Source: Microbacterium sp. YJN-G
GTDB lineage: Bacteria; Actinomycetota; Actinomycetes; Actinomycetales; Microbacteriaceae
Reading direction: 5' to 3'
NCBI RefSeq assembly: GCF_015040615.1
Contig: NZ_CP060402.1
Location: 744,001-808,000, forward strand
DNA: 64,000 nt
The position numbers and the translations under genes were made by a program. The notes beneath the pieces were generated by a model. The model searched no databases and was not told the origin of the DNA. It saw nothing but the letters and a program-made list of their open reading frames with translations. Position 1 is the stretch's first letter; each line of letters opens with the position of its first letter. Shown here one piece after another: positions 25,939 through 33,545 of this stretch.

Positions 25939-27392
25939 CGGCGTCCGGACCCGCCGAGATCCTCGACCGGCTGCGCGCCCTGCGCGCCGGCGATGCGCCG
26001 ACGCACGGCGGGCGGGTGCTGTCGTACGTGTACGACTCCGGCCGCGAGGATCTCGACGAACTGGCGGATGCCGCAGCGCGCCTCGCCCGTCCGCTGAACG
26101 GGCTCGACCCGACCGTCTTCCCCTCGATCGCGGCGATGGAGCGCGATCTGATCGGCTTCACCCGGCGGATGCTGCACGGCGGCCGCGGTGTCGCCGGCTC
26201 GGTGACCAGCGGCGGGACGGAGAGCTGCCTGCTGGCGGTGAAGACCGCGCGCGATCTCTGGCGGCAACGGCATCCGGATGCCGGAAGACCGCGGCTGGTG
26301 ACCGCGACGACCGTGCACGCGGCGTTCCAGAAGGCCGCGCAGCTGTTCGACCTGGAGTGGGATCCGGTGCCGTGCGGCACCGACGGTGCCGTGGTCGCGG
26401 AGGATGTGATCGCCCGCCTCGACGACGACGTCGCGCTCGTCGTCGTCTCGGCGCCCGCCTACCCGAGCGGTGCGCTCGACCCGGTCGCCGCGGTCGCCGG
26501 CGCCGCCGCGGACCGCGACCTCTCCTGTCACGTCGACGCGTGCTTCGGCGGCTTCGTGCTGCCATGGTGGCCGGGGCTCGCCGCGTGGGACTTCCGCGTG
26601 CGCGGGGTGACCAGCATCTCGGCCGACCTGCACAAGTACGGCTACGCGCCCAAGGGCGTCTCGGTGCTGCTGCACCGCACCCGCCGCCGGCATCGCGCGC
26701 AGTTCTTCGCGACCACCCGCTGGCCCGGGTATCCGGTCGTGAACCCGACCCTGCTCGGATCGCGGTCGGCCTCGCCGCTGGCCGCCGCCTGGGCGATCAC
26801 CCAGCACCTCGGCGCCGACGGGTACGCAGAGCTGACAGCGGCGATCCACCGCGTCGCCGTGGCTGTGCGGGATGCCGTGGACGGCATCCCGGGGCTTGCC
26901 GTGATGGGCGACCCCGCAGGACCCGCGATCGCCCTCGTCGCCGACACCGCCGTGCTGCCCGCCGAGCAGATCGATCCGCATCGGCTCGCCGACGAGCTCA
27001 CGACCCACGGGTGGCGCATCCAGCACCAGCCCGGATTCACCCAGGCGGACGGAGTGCGGATGCCGCCCAGCGCGCACCTGACCCTGACCCCCGTCCTCGA
27101 ACACGGTGTCGCGGAGTTCACGCGGGCGCTGCGCGCAGCATCCGACGCGGTGCGAGGCCGCCCGCCCGCCCGAGTCCGCACCCTGCTGACGGGCATGCGG
27201 CTGCTCGGCTACGGCGAGGGCGGCCGGGTGCCGGGGCCGAAGGCCGCGTGGCGACTGCTGCGGCTGGCCGGTGCCGACCACGTGTCGGCCGAGCAGCCGA
27301 TGGCCGCGCTCATGGCGCTGATCGAGCAGCTTCCGGCGCCGGTCGCCGAGACGCTGCTCACCGAGCTGCTCGCCCGCATCTCCGAACCCTGA
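25935..27392 (+). CDS. PLP-dependent decarboxylase/lyase (group II-like)
   Basis: A 485-residue fold-type I PLP enzyme. Visible residues: GSVTSGGTESCLLAVKTARD (phosphate-binding loop), TTVHAAFQKAAQLF (His128 likely stacks on the cofactor), CHVDACFGGFVLPWW (Asp201) and ISADLHKYGYAPKGVSVLLH (Lys234 forms the Schiff base). The pattern fits glutamate/tyrosine decarboxylases and sphingosine-1-phosphate lyases; the DLHKYGYAPKG form is closer to the lyase/MfnA branch. The C-terminal 90 residues (ARVRTLLTGMRLLGYGEGGR...) are extra. Coupled to the upstream MFS gene by a four-base overlap. Substrate unknown. Confidence 0.8.
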   Translation: MTASGPAEILDRLRALRAGDAPTHGGRVLSYVYDSGREDLDELADAAARLARPLNGLDPTVFPSIAAMERDLIGFTRRMLHGGRGVAGSVTSGGTESCLLAVKTARDLWRQRHPDAGRPRLVTATTVHAAFQKAAQLFDLEWDPVPCGTDGAVVAEDVIARLDDDVALVVVSAPAYPSGALDPVAAVAGAAADRDLSCHVDACFGGFVLPWWPGLAAWDFRVRGVTSISADLHKYGYAPKGVSVLLHRTRRRHRAQFFATTRWPGYPVVNPTLLGSRSASPLAAAWAITQHLGADGYAELTAAIHRVAVAVRDAVDGIPGLAVMGDPAGPAIALVADTAVLPAEQIDPHRLADELTTHGWRIQHQPGFTQADGVRMPPSAHLTLTPVLEHGVAEFTRALRAASDAVRGRPPARVRTLLTGMRLLGYGEGGRVPGPKAAWRLLRLAGADHVSAEQPMAALMALIEQLPAPVAETLLTELLARISEP

Positions 27393-27456
27393 GCCGCCCG
27401 GTCACTGATAGTCTGGTCGGCTCGCTTCACTACGGTGCGGGCGGAAGGATCCCACC

Positions 27457-29145
27457 GTGGGCTACATCGACGTCAGCGCCATCGCGCTGACCCTCCCTGA
27501 CGGGCGGCCGCTTCTCGACGAGGTGACGTTCCGCGTCGGCGCCGGCTCCACCAGCGCCCTCATCGGCCCGAACGGCGCCGGCAAATCCACCATGCTGCGG
27601 ATCATCCGCGGCGACCTCGCACCCGATTCGGGGGCCGTCACGATCGACGGCTCGCTCGGCGTCATGGACCAGTTCGTCGGCCACGGGGATTCAGGCACGA
27701 CCGTGCACGACCTGCTGATCCGGGTGGCGCCGGCGCGGATCCGTGCGACTGCCGAGGCACTGGATGCCGCCGAGAACGCGCTCATCGAGGATGACACCGA
27801 GCGCACGCAGATGCGCTACGCGACCGCGATCGCCGAGTACGCCGATGCGGGCGGGTACGAGCACGAGACGGTGTGGGATCAGTGCACGGTCGCCGCCCTC
27901 GGCATCCCGTTCGATCGGGCGCGCTTCCGCGACCTCGACACGCTCTCCGGCGGCGAGCAGAAGCGGCTCGCGCTGGAGGCGCTGCTGCGCGGACCCGACG
28001 ACGTGCTGCTGCTGGACGAGCCCGACAACTACCTCGACGTGCCCGGCAAGCGGTGGCTCGAGCAGCGCCTGCGCGAGACGCCGAAGACCGTGCTGCTCGT
28101 CTCGCACGACCGCGAGCTGCTCGCCCGAGCCGCCGACCGCATCATCACTCTCGAGATCGGGGGAGCGGGCGCGAACGCCTGGGTGCACGGGGGTGGTTTC
28201 GGCACCTATCATCGAGCGCGCGAGGAGCGCATGGACCGGCTCGACGAGCTGCGCCGCCGCTGGGACGAGCAACACGAGAAGCTGAAGAAGCTCGTGGCGA
28301 CGTTGAAGGTGAAGGCCGCAGCCAACGACGGCTTCGCCTCGCGGTACCGCGCGGCGCAGACGCGACTGCGCTGGTTCGAAGAGGCGGGGCCGCCCGAGGA
28401 GCGTCCGCCCGCTCAGGACTTCGACATGCGGCTGCGCGGTGCGCGCACCGGCAAGCGCGCCGTGGTGTGCACCGGACTCGAGCTGACCGGGCTGATGAAG
28501 CCGTTCGACGCGGAGATCTGGTTCGGCGACCGGGTCGCCGTGCTCGGCTCGAACGGCTCGGGCAAGTCGCACTTCCTGCGGCTGCTGGCGGGCGGCGGCA
28601 GCGACCCCGACGTCACCCTCGGGCACCTCACCGAGGCGGCCGGGATGCTGGAGCCGGTCGCGCACACCGGCAGCGCCACCCTCGGCGCGCGCGTCGTGCC
28701 GGGTCTGTTCGCGCAGACCCATGCGCATCCGGAGTTCGCGGGGCGCACGCTGCTCGAGATCCTGCACCGCGGTGACGACCGGCGGGCCGGGATGCCGAGG
28801 GATGCGGCCAGCTCGGCGCTGGACCGGTACGGGCTGGTGCGCCAGGCGCAGCAGGAGTTCGATCTGCTGTCCGGGGGACAGCAGGCGCGGTTCCAGGTGC
28901 TGCTGCTCGAGCTGAGCGGCGCGACCCTGCTGCTGCTCGACGAGCCGACCGACAACCTCGACCTCGAGTCGGCCGAGGCTCTCGAACAGGCGATCGCCCG
29001 CTTCGAGGGCACGGTCGTCGCGGTCACGCACGACCGCTGGTTCGCGCGCTCGTTCGACCGGTTCCTCGTGTTCGGGCAGGACGGCGAGGTGTACGAGTCG
29101 GATGCGCCGGTGTGGGACGAGAGGCGGGTCGCCCGCGCTCGGTGA
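27457..29145 (+). CDS. ABC-F family ATP-binding protein
   Basis: Soluble ABC protein with two ATPase domains and no membrane domain, 562 residues. Such proteins act on ribosomes in translation or antibiotic protection. Domain 1: GPNGAGKST, LSGGEQKRLALEALL, VLLLDEPDNYLD. Linker of charged helices at about 245-330. Domain 2: GSNGSGKSH, LSGGQQARFQVLLLEL, LLLLDEPTDNLD. The second Walker A has His where Ser/Thr is usual. GTG start, with GGAAGG seven bases before. Monocistronic; which subfamily is unclear. Confidence 0.88.
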   Translation: MGYIDVSAIALTLPDGRPLLDEVTFRVGAGSTSALIGPNGAGKSTMLRIIRGDLAPDSGAVTIDGSLGVMDQFVGHGDSGTTVHDLLIRVAPARIRATAEALDAAENALIEDDTERTQMRYATAIAEYADAGGYEHETVWDQCTVAALGIPFDRARFRDLDTLSGGEQKRLALEALLRGPDDVLLLDEPDNYLDVPGKRWLEQRLRETPKTVLLVSHDRELLARAADRIITLEIGGAGANAWVHGGGFGTYHRAREERMDRLDELRRRWDEQHEKLKKLVATLKVKAAANDGFASRYRAAQTRLRWFEEAGPPEERPPAQDFDMRLRGARTGKRAVVCTGLELTGLMKPFDAEIWFGDRVAVLGSNGSGKSHFLRLLAGGGSDPDVTLGHLTEAAGMLEPVAHTGSATLGARVVPGLFAQTHAHPEFAGRTLLEILHRGDDRRAGMPRDAASSALDRYGLVRQAQQEFDLLSGGQQARFQVLLLELSGATLLLLDEPTDNLDLESAEALEQAIARFEGTVVAVTHDRWFARSFDRFLVFGQDGEVYESDAPVWDERRVARAR

Positions 29146-29157
29146 CGGGTCTGTCGT

Positions 29158-29245
29158 TTCGCCGGGCGTAGGCGATTCGGCGGGCGTAGGACGGATTCCG
29201 CGGAATTCGTCCTACGCCCGCGTTTTCTCCTACGTCCGGTGAATG
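29158..29245. repeat. Repeat family C, copy 2
   Basis: Nested palindrome: inner arms CGGGCGTAGGACGGATTC / GGAATTCGTCCTACGCCCG; outer arms GCCGGGCGTAGG.. and ..CCTACGTCCGGTGAA. Lies between the converging ABC-F and DUF559 genes. Confidence 0.85.
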
Positions 29246-29299
29246 GTTGGGGGGATCGGATGCCGCTCGGGGATCGGATGCCGCGCGGCGGGATGCCGT

Positions 29300-30145
29300 T
29301 CACCGGCGGGGTGCCAGGTGCAGGCCCTGCGCGATGGCGTTCAGCAGTGTCTCCTGCACGTACCGCGGATCGAACATGATCTGCTGATAGTCGAAGCGCA
29401 GCACGGTGTAGCCGAGCAGAGCCAGCCGGGCATCCTGCCGGATGTCACGCCGCCGGTCCTTCGCCTCGCTGTGGAACTCGAATCCGTCGAGCTGGATCAC
29501 CAGACGATCGCCGATCAGCGCGTCGACCTCGTGCCCGTCGATGATCACCTGCTGGCGCACCTCGGCCCCGCAGCTGCGCGCGATCGAGAGGAAGGCGGTC
29601 TCGATGCCCGAATCCGACTGCACGCCGACCCTCCGGAGCACGTGCGCGGCCGCCGGGGTGCCCCACTGCGTGCGGCGCAGCTGCGGCAGCGTCACCGCGC
29701 CGATGCGCAGCGCCGACTCCCAGACCGTTGCAGCCGAGGCCGGTTCGAGGCACCGCGCGACGTGGAACAGCACGTTCAGCACGGGCTCCTCAGTGCTGAA
29801 GCGGGGAACCGGAAGAGGTCCCTGCGCCCAGTGCACCACGAGCCCGGCGCGTCGATTGCGGGATGCCGTGGCGGGAACGGCCACGTGGGTGTGCGCAGCA
29901 TCCGGTGTCCAGAGTCCCTGCTCACGCGCCGCACTGACGCAGGTGACCCGGCCGCTGACCTGCGCCGCTGCGCGGCGCTCGGCCGTGCACTCCGGGGTGA
30001 CCAGCCACGAGCGGTGCACCCGGTCGAGCATCCCCGCCGCCTCGGCCTTGCGGATCTCGTACGCCGAGTAGCCCGCCGCGCGCAGATCCGAGCTGTGCGA
30101 GACGCCGCCGCGCTGCCGCATCCAGGCCATCAGAGGTGTGCTCAT
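29300..30145 (-). CDS. DUF559-type protein (VSR-like nuclease domain)
   Basis: A 281-residue protein. Residues 1-60 hold a winged-helix-like segment (MRQRGGVSHSSDLRAAGYSA, then YEIRKAEAAGMLDRVHRSWL), as in AbiEi/DUF559 proteins of actinobacteria. Residues about 185-281 match the DUF559 nuclease fold: VDALIGDRLVIQLDGFEFHS, then DIRQDARLALLGYTVLRFDY. The first domain suggests DNA binding, the second an endonuclease related to very-short-patch-repair enzymes. ATG at 30145. Flanked on both sides by repeat family C (29158-29245; 30243-30331). Role unknown. Confidence 0.75.
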   Translation of the reverse strand: MSTPLMAWMRQRGGVSHSSDLRAAGYSAYEIRKAEAAGMLDRVHRSWLVTPECTAERRAAAQVSGRVTCVSAAREQGLWTPDAAHTHVAVPATASRNRRAGLVVHWAQGPLPVPRFSTEEPVLNVLFHVARCLEPASAATVWESALRIGAVTLPQLRRTQWGTPAAAHVLRRVGVQSDSGIETAFLSIARSCGAEVRQQVIIDGHEVDALIGDRLVIQLDGFEFHSEAKDRRRDIRQDARLALLGYTVLRFDYQQIMFDPRYVQETLLNAIAQGLHLAPRR

Positions 30146-30242
30146 AGCGCCCGAGCCTGCCCGTCTCAGCCGTCCGGTGGGCGCCTGGAACGGTGAATGT
30201 GGACAGATCACAGCATCCGCGTACCTGTGCAGGAAGATCGGC

Positions 30243-30331
30243 ATTCACCGGAGGTAGGCGATCATTCCGAGGTAGGACGCATTCCGCGGAATCCGTCCTA
30301 CGCTCGCGCTTTCTCCTACCTCCGAGGAATC
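30243..30331. repeat. Repeat family C, copy 3 (supplies a stop codon)
   Basis: Inner arms CGAGGTAGGACGCATTC / GGAATCCGTCCTACGCTCG, outer arms ATTCACCGGAGGTAGG / CCTACCTCCGAGGAAT. The right outer arm is the 3' end of the minus-strand oxidase gene: its last codons (GIPRR) and TAG stop at 30316-30318 lie in the repeat. Confidence 0.88.
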
Positions 30332-31410
30332 CCGAGCCGGAACGGTTCTGCGGCGCGCGCCCCCGGATCGACCGCGAGATCGGCGAGCACCGCGCCCACG
30401 GCGGGGACGAACTTGAACCCGTGGCCGGAGAACCCGGCGCCGACGACAATCCTGCCGATCCGGTCGAGCACGAAGTCGCCGTCGTCGGTCGACGTGTAGG
30501 TGCAGCTGATGGGCGCTGCGCTGTCGGCATCCAGCCCCGGCATCCATTCGCGGACGTACTCCGCCAGTTCCGCCTGGTGCGTCGGCCGGTGCGGGCGGGC
30601 GTCGGGGTCGACCTCGTCGCCGACCCGGTGGAAGCCGACCTTGACGCCCTCCCCGGGCGTCGGCATCCCGTACACGATGCCGGGGAAGCGTGCGCCGGCG
30701 TAGTGGTTGAACGACGGCCACGCCTCCGCGCCGCGAGGCGCGAAGTGGGCGGGCGTCTCCTCCGTCACCACCAGCCGCGGCAGCGGCGCCGCCGGCAGCA
30801 GCGTCTGCGTCCACGCCCCGGCGGTGACGATCACCGTCTCGGCGCGGATCGCCACGCCATCGGGCAGGCTCAGCGTCACGCCCGATGGATCCTCCTCGAG
30901 CGCCGACACCGGCGTGCTCCAGCGCACGTCACCCCCGGCGAGGACCACGCGCCGCTCCAGCTCGGTCAGCGCCGCTGCGGCACGGATGACACCGGCATCG
31001 GGCGAGAACAGCACGGCATCCTCGAACCGCATCCCCGGCCACCGGCGCGCCGCCTCGGCGCCGCCGATGATCTCCGCCCGCGTGCCGCGCGCGACCAGCG
31101 CCGACTGGATGCCCTCGAGATCGTGCTCGCCGTGCGTGATCAGGCCGTGCGCCCGCAGCAGCGGTTCGCCGTCCACGGGGGAGAGCGCCGCCCAGCCTTC
31201 CCGTGCCCGGCTCAGCAGGTCGAGGTAGTGCGGCTCGGCGTAGGCGTCGTTGAAGTTGCGGGTGGCGCCGTGCGATGCGCCATGCGTGTGCCCGCGCGGG
31301 AACCGCTCCAGCACCACGGGCCGCCGCCCGCGACGGGCGAGTTCCCAGGCCGCGGCGAGCCCCATCGCACCGCCACCGACCACCGCGACATCGACCGATT
31401 CCGTGCGCAT
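30316..31410 (-). CDS. FAD-dependent amine oxidase, sarcosine oxidase/MTOX-like
   Basis: A 364-residue DAO-superfamily flavoenzyme. FAD-binding GxGxxG motif at the N-terminus (VDVAVVGGGAMGLAAAWELA), the sarcosine-oxidase-type FPRGHTHGASHGATRNFNDA, and a C-terminal flavin-proximal GRIVVGAGFSGHGFKFVPAV. These are features of monomeric sarcosine oxidase and N-methyltryptophan oxidase, which oxidise secondary amines with release of peroxide. I do not see the covalent-FAD Cys clearly, so substrate and linkage are open. ATG at 31410 follows GGGAGGAGC. Its C-terminal residues come from repeat C, so the original end may have been altered. Confidence 0.82.
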   Translation of the reverse strand: MRTESVDVAVVGGGAMGLAAAWELARRGRRPVVLERFPRGHTHGASHGATRNFNDAYAEPHYLDLLSRAREGWAALSPVDGEPLLRAHGLITHGEHDLEGIQSALVARGTRAEIIGGAEAARRWPGMRFEDAVLFSPDAGVIRAAAALTELERRVVLAGGDVRWSTPVSALEEDPSGVTLSLPDGVAIRAETVIVTAGAWTQTLLPAAPLPRLVVTEETPAHFAPRGAEAWPSFNHYAGARFPGIVYGMPTPGEGVKVGFHRVGDEVDPDARPHRPTHQAELAEYVREWMPGLDADSAAPISCTYTSTDDGDFVLDRIGRIVVGAGFSGHGFKFVPAVGAVLADLAVDPGARAAEPFRLGIPRR

Positions 31411-31452
31411 GCTGCTCCTCCCGCTCCAGTCTGTCAGCATCGGCGGGCCGGG

Positions 31453-31458
31453 TAGGCT
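31453..31458 (+). promoter_or_regulatory. -10 box of leaderless guaB3 transcript
   Basis: TAGGCT, six bases, then GTG at 31465. An ATG two codons further is also possible. Confidence 0.6.
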
Positions 31459-31464
31459 GGGAGG

Positions 31465-32589
31465 GTGAGCATGGACATCGAGATCGGCCGAGGCAAGCGC
31501 GCACGTCGCGCGTACACGTTCGACGACATCGCGGTCGTGCCGTCGCGGCGCACCCGAAACCCGGAGGACGTCTCGACCGCGTGGACGATCGACGCGTTCT
31601 CGTTCGACATCCCCGTCATCGGCGCTCCGATGGACTCGGTCGTCAGCCCGACCACGGCCATCATGCTCGGCAAGCTCGGTGGCCTCGGCGTGCTCGACCT
31701 CGAGGGGCTGTGGACCCGCTACGAGAACCCGCAGCCGATGCTCGACGAGATCGCCGCGCTGCCCGCAGAGCGCGCGACGGTGCGGATGCAGCAGCTGTAC
31801 TCCGAGCCGATCAAGCCCGAGCTCATCAAGCAGCGCCTCGCCGAGATCCGTGACGCGGGCGTCACCGTCGCCGGCTCCCTCACTCCGCAGCGCACGCAGG
31901 AGCTGTACGAGACCGTCGTCGCCGCCGGAGTCGACCTGTTCGTCATCCGCGGCACCACCGTCTCGGCCGAGCACGTCTCAAGCGTGGCCGAGCCGCTGAA
32001 CCTGAAGAAGTTCATCTACGACCTCGACGTGCCGGTGATCGTCGGTGGCGCCTCGACCTACACGGCGGCCCTGCACCTCATGCGCACGGGAGCGGCGGGC
32101 GTGCTCGTCGGCTTCGGCGGGGGAGCGGCATCCACAACGCGGGTCACCCTCGGCATCCACGCCCCCATGGCCACGGCCGTCTCCGACGTCGCCGCGGCCC
32201 GCCGCGACTACCTCGACGAGTCGGGCGGACGCTACGTGCACGTGATCGCCGACGGCGGCGTGGGCACGTCCGGCGACATGGTCAAGGCGCTCGCGATGGG
32301 GGCGGATGCCGTGATGCTGGGCGTCGCGCTGGCACGAGCCACCGACGCGCCCGGCCAGGGCTTCCACTGGGGTGCCGAGGCGCACCACACCCAGCTGCCG
32401 CGCGGCCGTCGCGTCGCGGTGGACGGCGTCGCGAACCTCGAGGAGATCCTCTACGGACCCGCACCCGTCGCCGACGGCACCGCCAACCTCATCGGCGCGC
32501 TGCGCAAGTCGATGGCGACCACCGGCTACTCCGACCTGAAGGAGTTCCAGCGCGTCGAGGTCGTGCTCGCCCCGTACGAGCTGGGATGA
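31465..32589 (+). CDS. guaB3: GuaB3-family IMP dehydrogenase-like protein
   Basis: A 374-residue TIM-barrel protein of the GuaB3 family common in actinobacteria. It shares the barrel with IMP dehydrogenase (RRAYTFDDIAVVPSRRTRNP, then VIGAPMDSVVSPTTAIMLGK) and ends with VEVVLAPYELG, but it lacks CBS domains. The catalytic loop reads GFGGGAASTTRVTLGIHAPM, with no Cys at the position of the GuaB catalytic residue. A redox role different from IMP oxidation is likely. Overlaps the SURF1 gene by four bases. Confidence 0.88.
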   Translation: MSMDIEIGRGKRARRAYTFDDIAVVPSRRTRNPEDVSTAWTIDAFSFDIPVIGAPMDSVVSPTTAIMLGKLGGLGVLDLEGLWTRYENPQPMLDEIAALPAERATVRMQQLYSEPIKPELIKQRLAEIRDAGVTVAGSLTPQRTQELYETVVAAGVDLFVIRGTTVSAEHVSSVAEPLNLKKFIYDLDVPVIVGGASTYTAALHLMRTGAAGVLVGFGGGAASTTRVTLGIHAPMATAVSDVAAARRDYLDESGGRYVHVIADGGVGTSGDMVKALAMGADAVMLGVALARATDAPGQGFHWGAEAHHTQLPRGRRVAVDGVANLEEILYGPAPVADGTANLIGALRKSMATTGYSDLKEFQRVEVVLAPYELG

Positions 32590-33395
32590 CGAACAGCGCG
32601 CCGTACGCGTCGCAGGAGTTCCCGCCGACCCTGCGCGAGGTCATGCTGCGCGGGCGCTGGATCGGCGTCCTCGTGCTGTGCCTCGTCGTCGCAGGCGTGT
32701 TCGCGTGGCTCGGCCAGTGGCAGCTCGCGCGCGCGATCGACACCGACCCGCCCGCCCCCGGCGCCACCGAGCAGGTGCAGCCGCTGACCGAGGTCGTCGA
32801 GCCGGGCCAGTACCTGCGCGAGTCGTCGGGCGGGCAGCGTGTGGAGACCAGCGGCACCTGGGTGGCCGAGGACTTCATCGTGCTCTCGCAGCGCTTCAAC
32901 GACGGCGCCGAGGGCTACTGGGTCACCGGTCAGCTGCGCGTCGCCGAGCGCACCTCGATCGCCGTCGCGCTCGGCTGGGCGCCGACCCGCGAGGAAGCGG
33001 ATGCCGTGGCGGCAGGTCTCGCCGAGCGCGGCGCCGTCGAGGGCGAGATCACGGGCCGCATCATCGACGACGAGGGCGCCGCCGTGCCGCCCCGCGCCGA
33101 CCCGTACCGGCTCACTCTCATGTCGCCCGCTGCGCTGCTGAGCCGCTGGCACGACGTCGACGGACTGAACGTGTACCGGCCGTACCTGGCATCCACTGAA
33201 GCACCCGAGGGGCTCGTGGACATCAGCTCGCCGGCACCGGTGGAGAAGTCGCCGGTGAACTGGCTGAACGTGTTCTACGCGGCCGAGTGGGCGGTGTTCG
33301 CGGGCTTCGCGTTTTACCTCTGGTACCGGCTGGCCCGCGACGCCTGGGAGCGCGAGGTCGAGGAGTTCGAGGACGCGGCGGCACAGCATCCCTGA
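32586..33395 (+). CDS. SURF1-family membrane protein
   Basis: Assembly factor type for cytochrome c oxidase, 269 residues. One transmembrane helix near the N-terminus (WIGVLVLCLVVAGVFAWLGQ, continuing WQLARA, the SURF1 signature W..RR/QLxRA) and one near the C-terminus (EWAVFAGFAFYLWYRLARDA). Between them is an extracytoplasmic loop with GQYLRESSGGQRVETSGTWV and LGWAPTREEAD. Coupled to guaB3 by ATGA. Cytochrome oxidase genes are not in the window. Confidence 0.85.
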   Translation: MTNSAPYASQEFPPTLREVMLRGRWIGVLVLCLVVAGVFAWLGQWQLARAIDTDPPAPGATEQVQPLTEVVEPGQYLRESSGGQRVETSGTWVAEDFIVLSQRFNDGAEGYWVTGQLRVAERTSIAVALGWAPTREEADAVAAGLAERGAVEGEITGRIIDDEGAAVPPRADPYRLTLMSPAALLSRWHDVDGLNVYRPYLASTEAPEGLVDISSPAPVEKSPVNWLNVFYAAEWAVFAGFAFYLWYRLARDAWEREVEEFEDAAAQHP

Positions 33396-33430
33396 TCGAT
33401 GACCATCCGGTTACCGGTCTGAGAACATGC

Positions 33431-33459
33431 TTGCCGATGTCGGCGGGGCCACCTATGGT
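33431..33459 (+). promoter_or_regulatory. Promoter of the secreted nuclease/nucleotidase
   Basis: TTGCCG, 17 bases, TATGGT; transcription would start near 33466, leaving an 80-base leader before GTG 33546. Confidence 0.5.
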
Positions 33460-33545
33460 CACATCTGTTGGTGCGTGCGCGCCAGTCGCGCATCACGCCG
33501 GCTCCACGAGAGACCCGGCGTCCCATCCTGACCGAGGAGACAGCA

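Noticed and set aside
25449..27392. Longer start for the PLP enzyme
   Set aside because: The extra 162 residues are a shadow of the MFS gene; the ATG at 25935 forms an ATGA overlap with its stop.
28970..28995. A match to the family D core inside the ABC-F gene
   Set aside because: GAGGCTCTCGAA is only a short match and encodes normal ABC-F residues; no palindrome flanks it.
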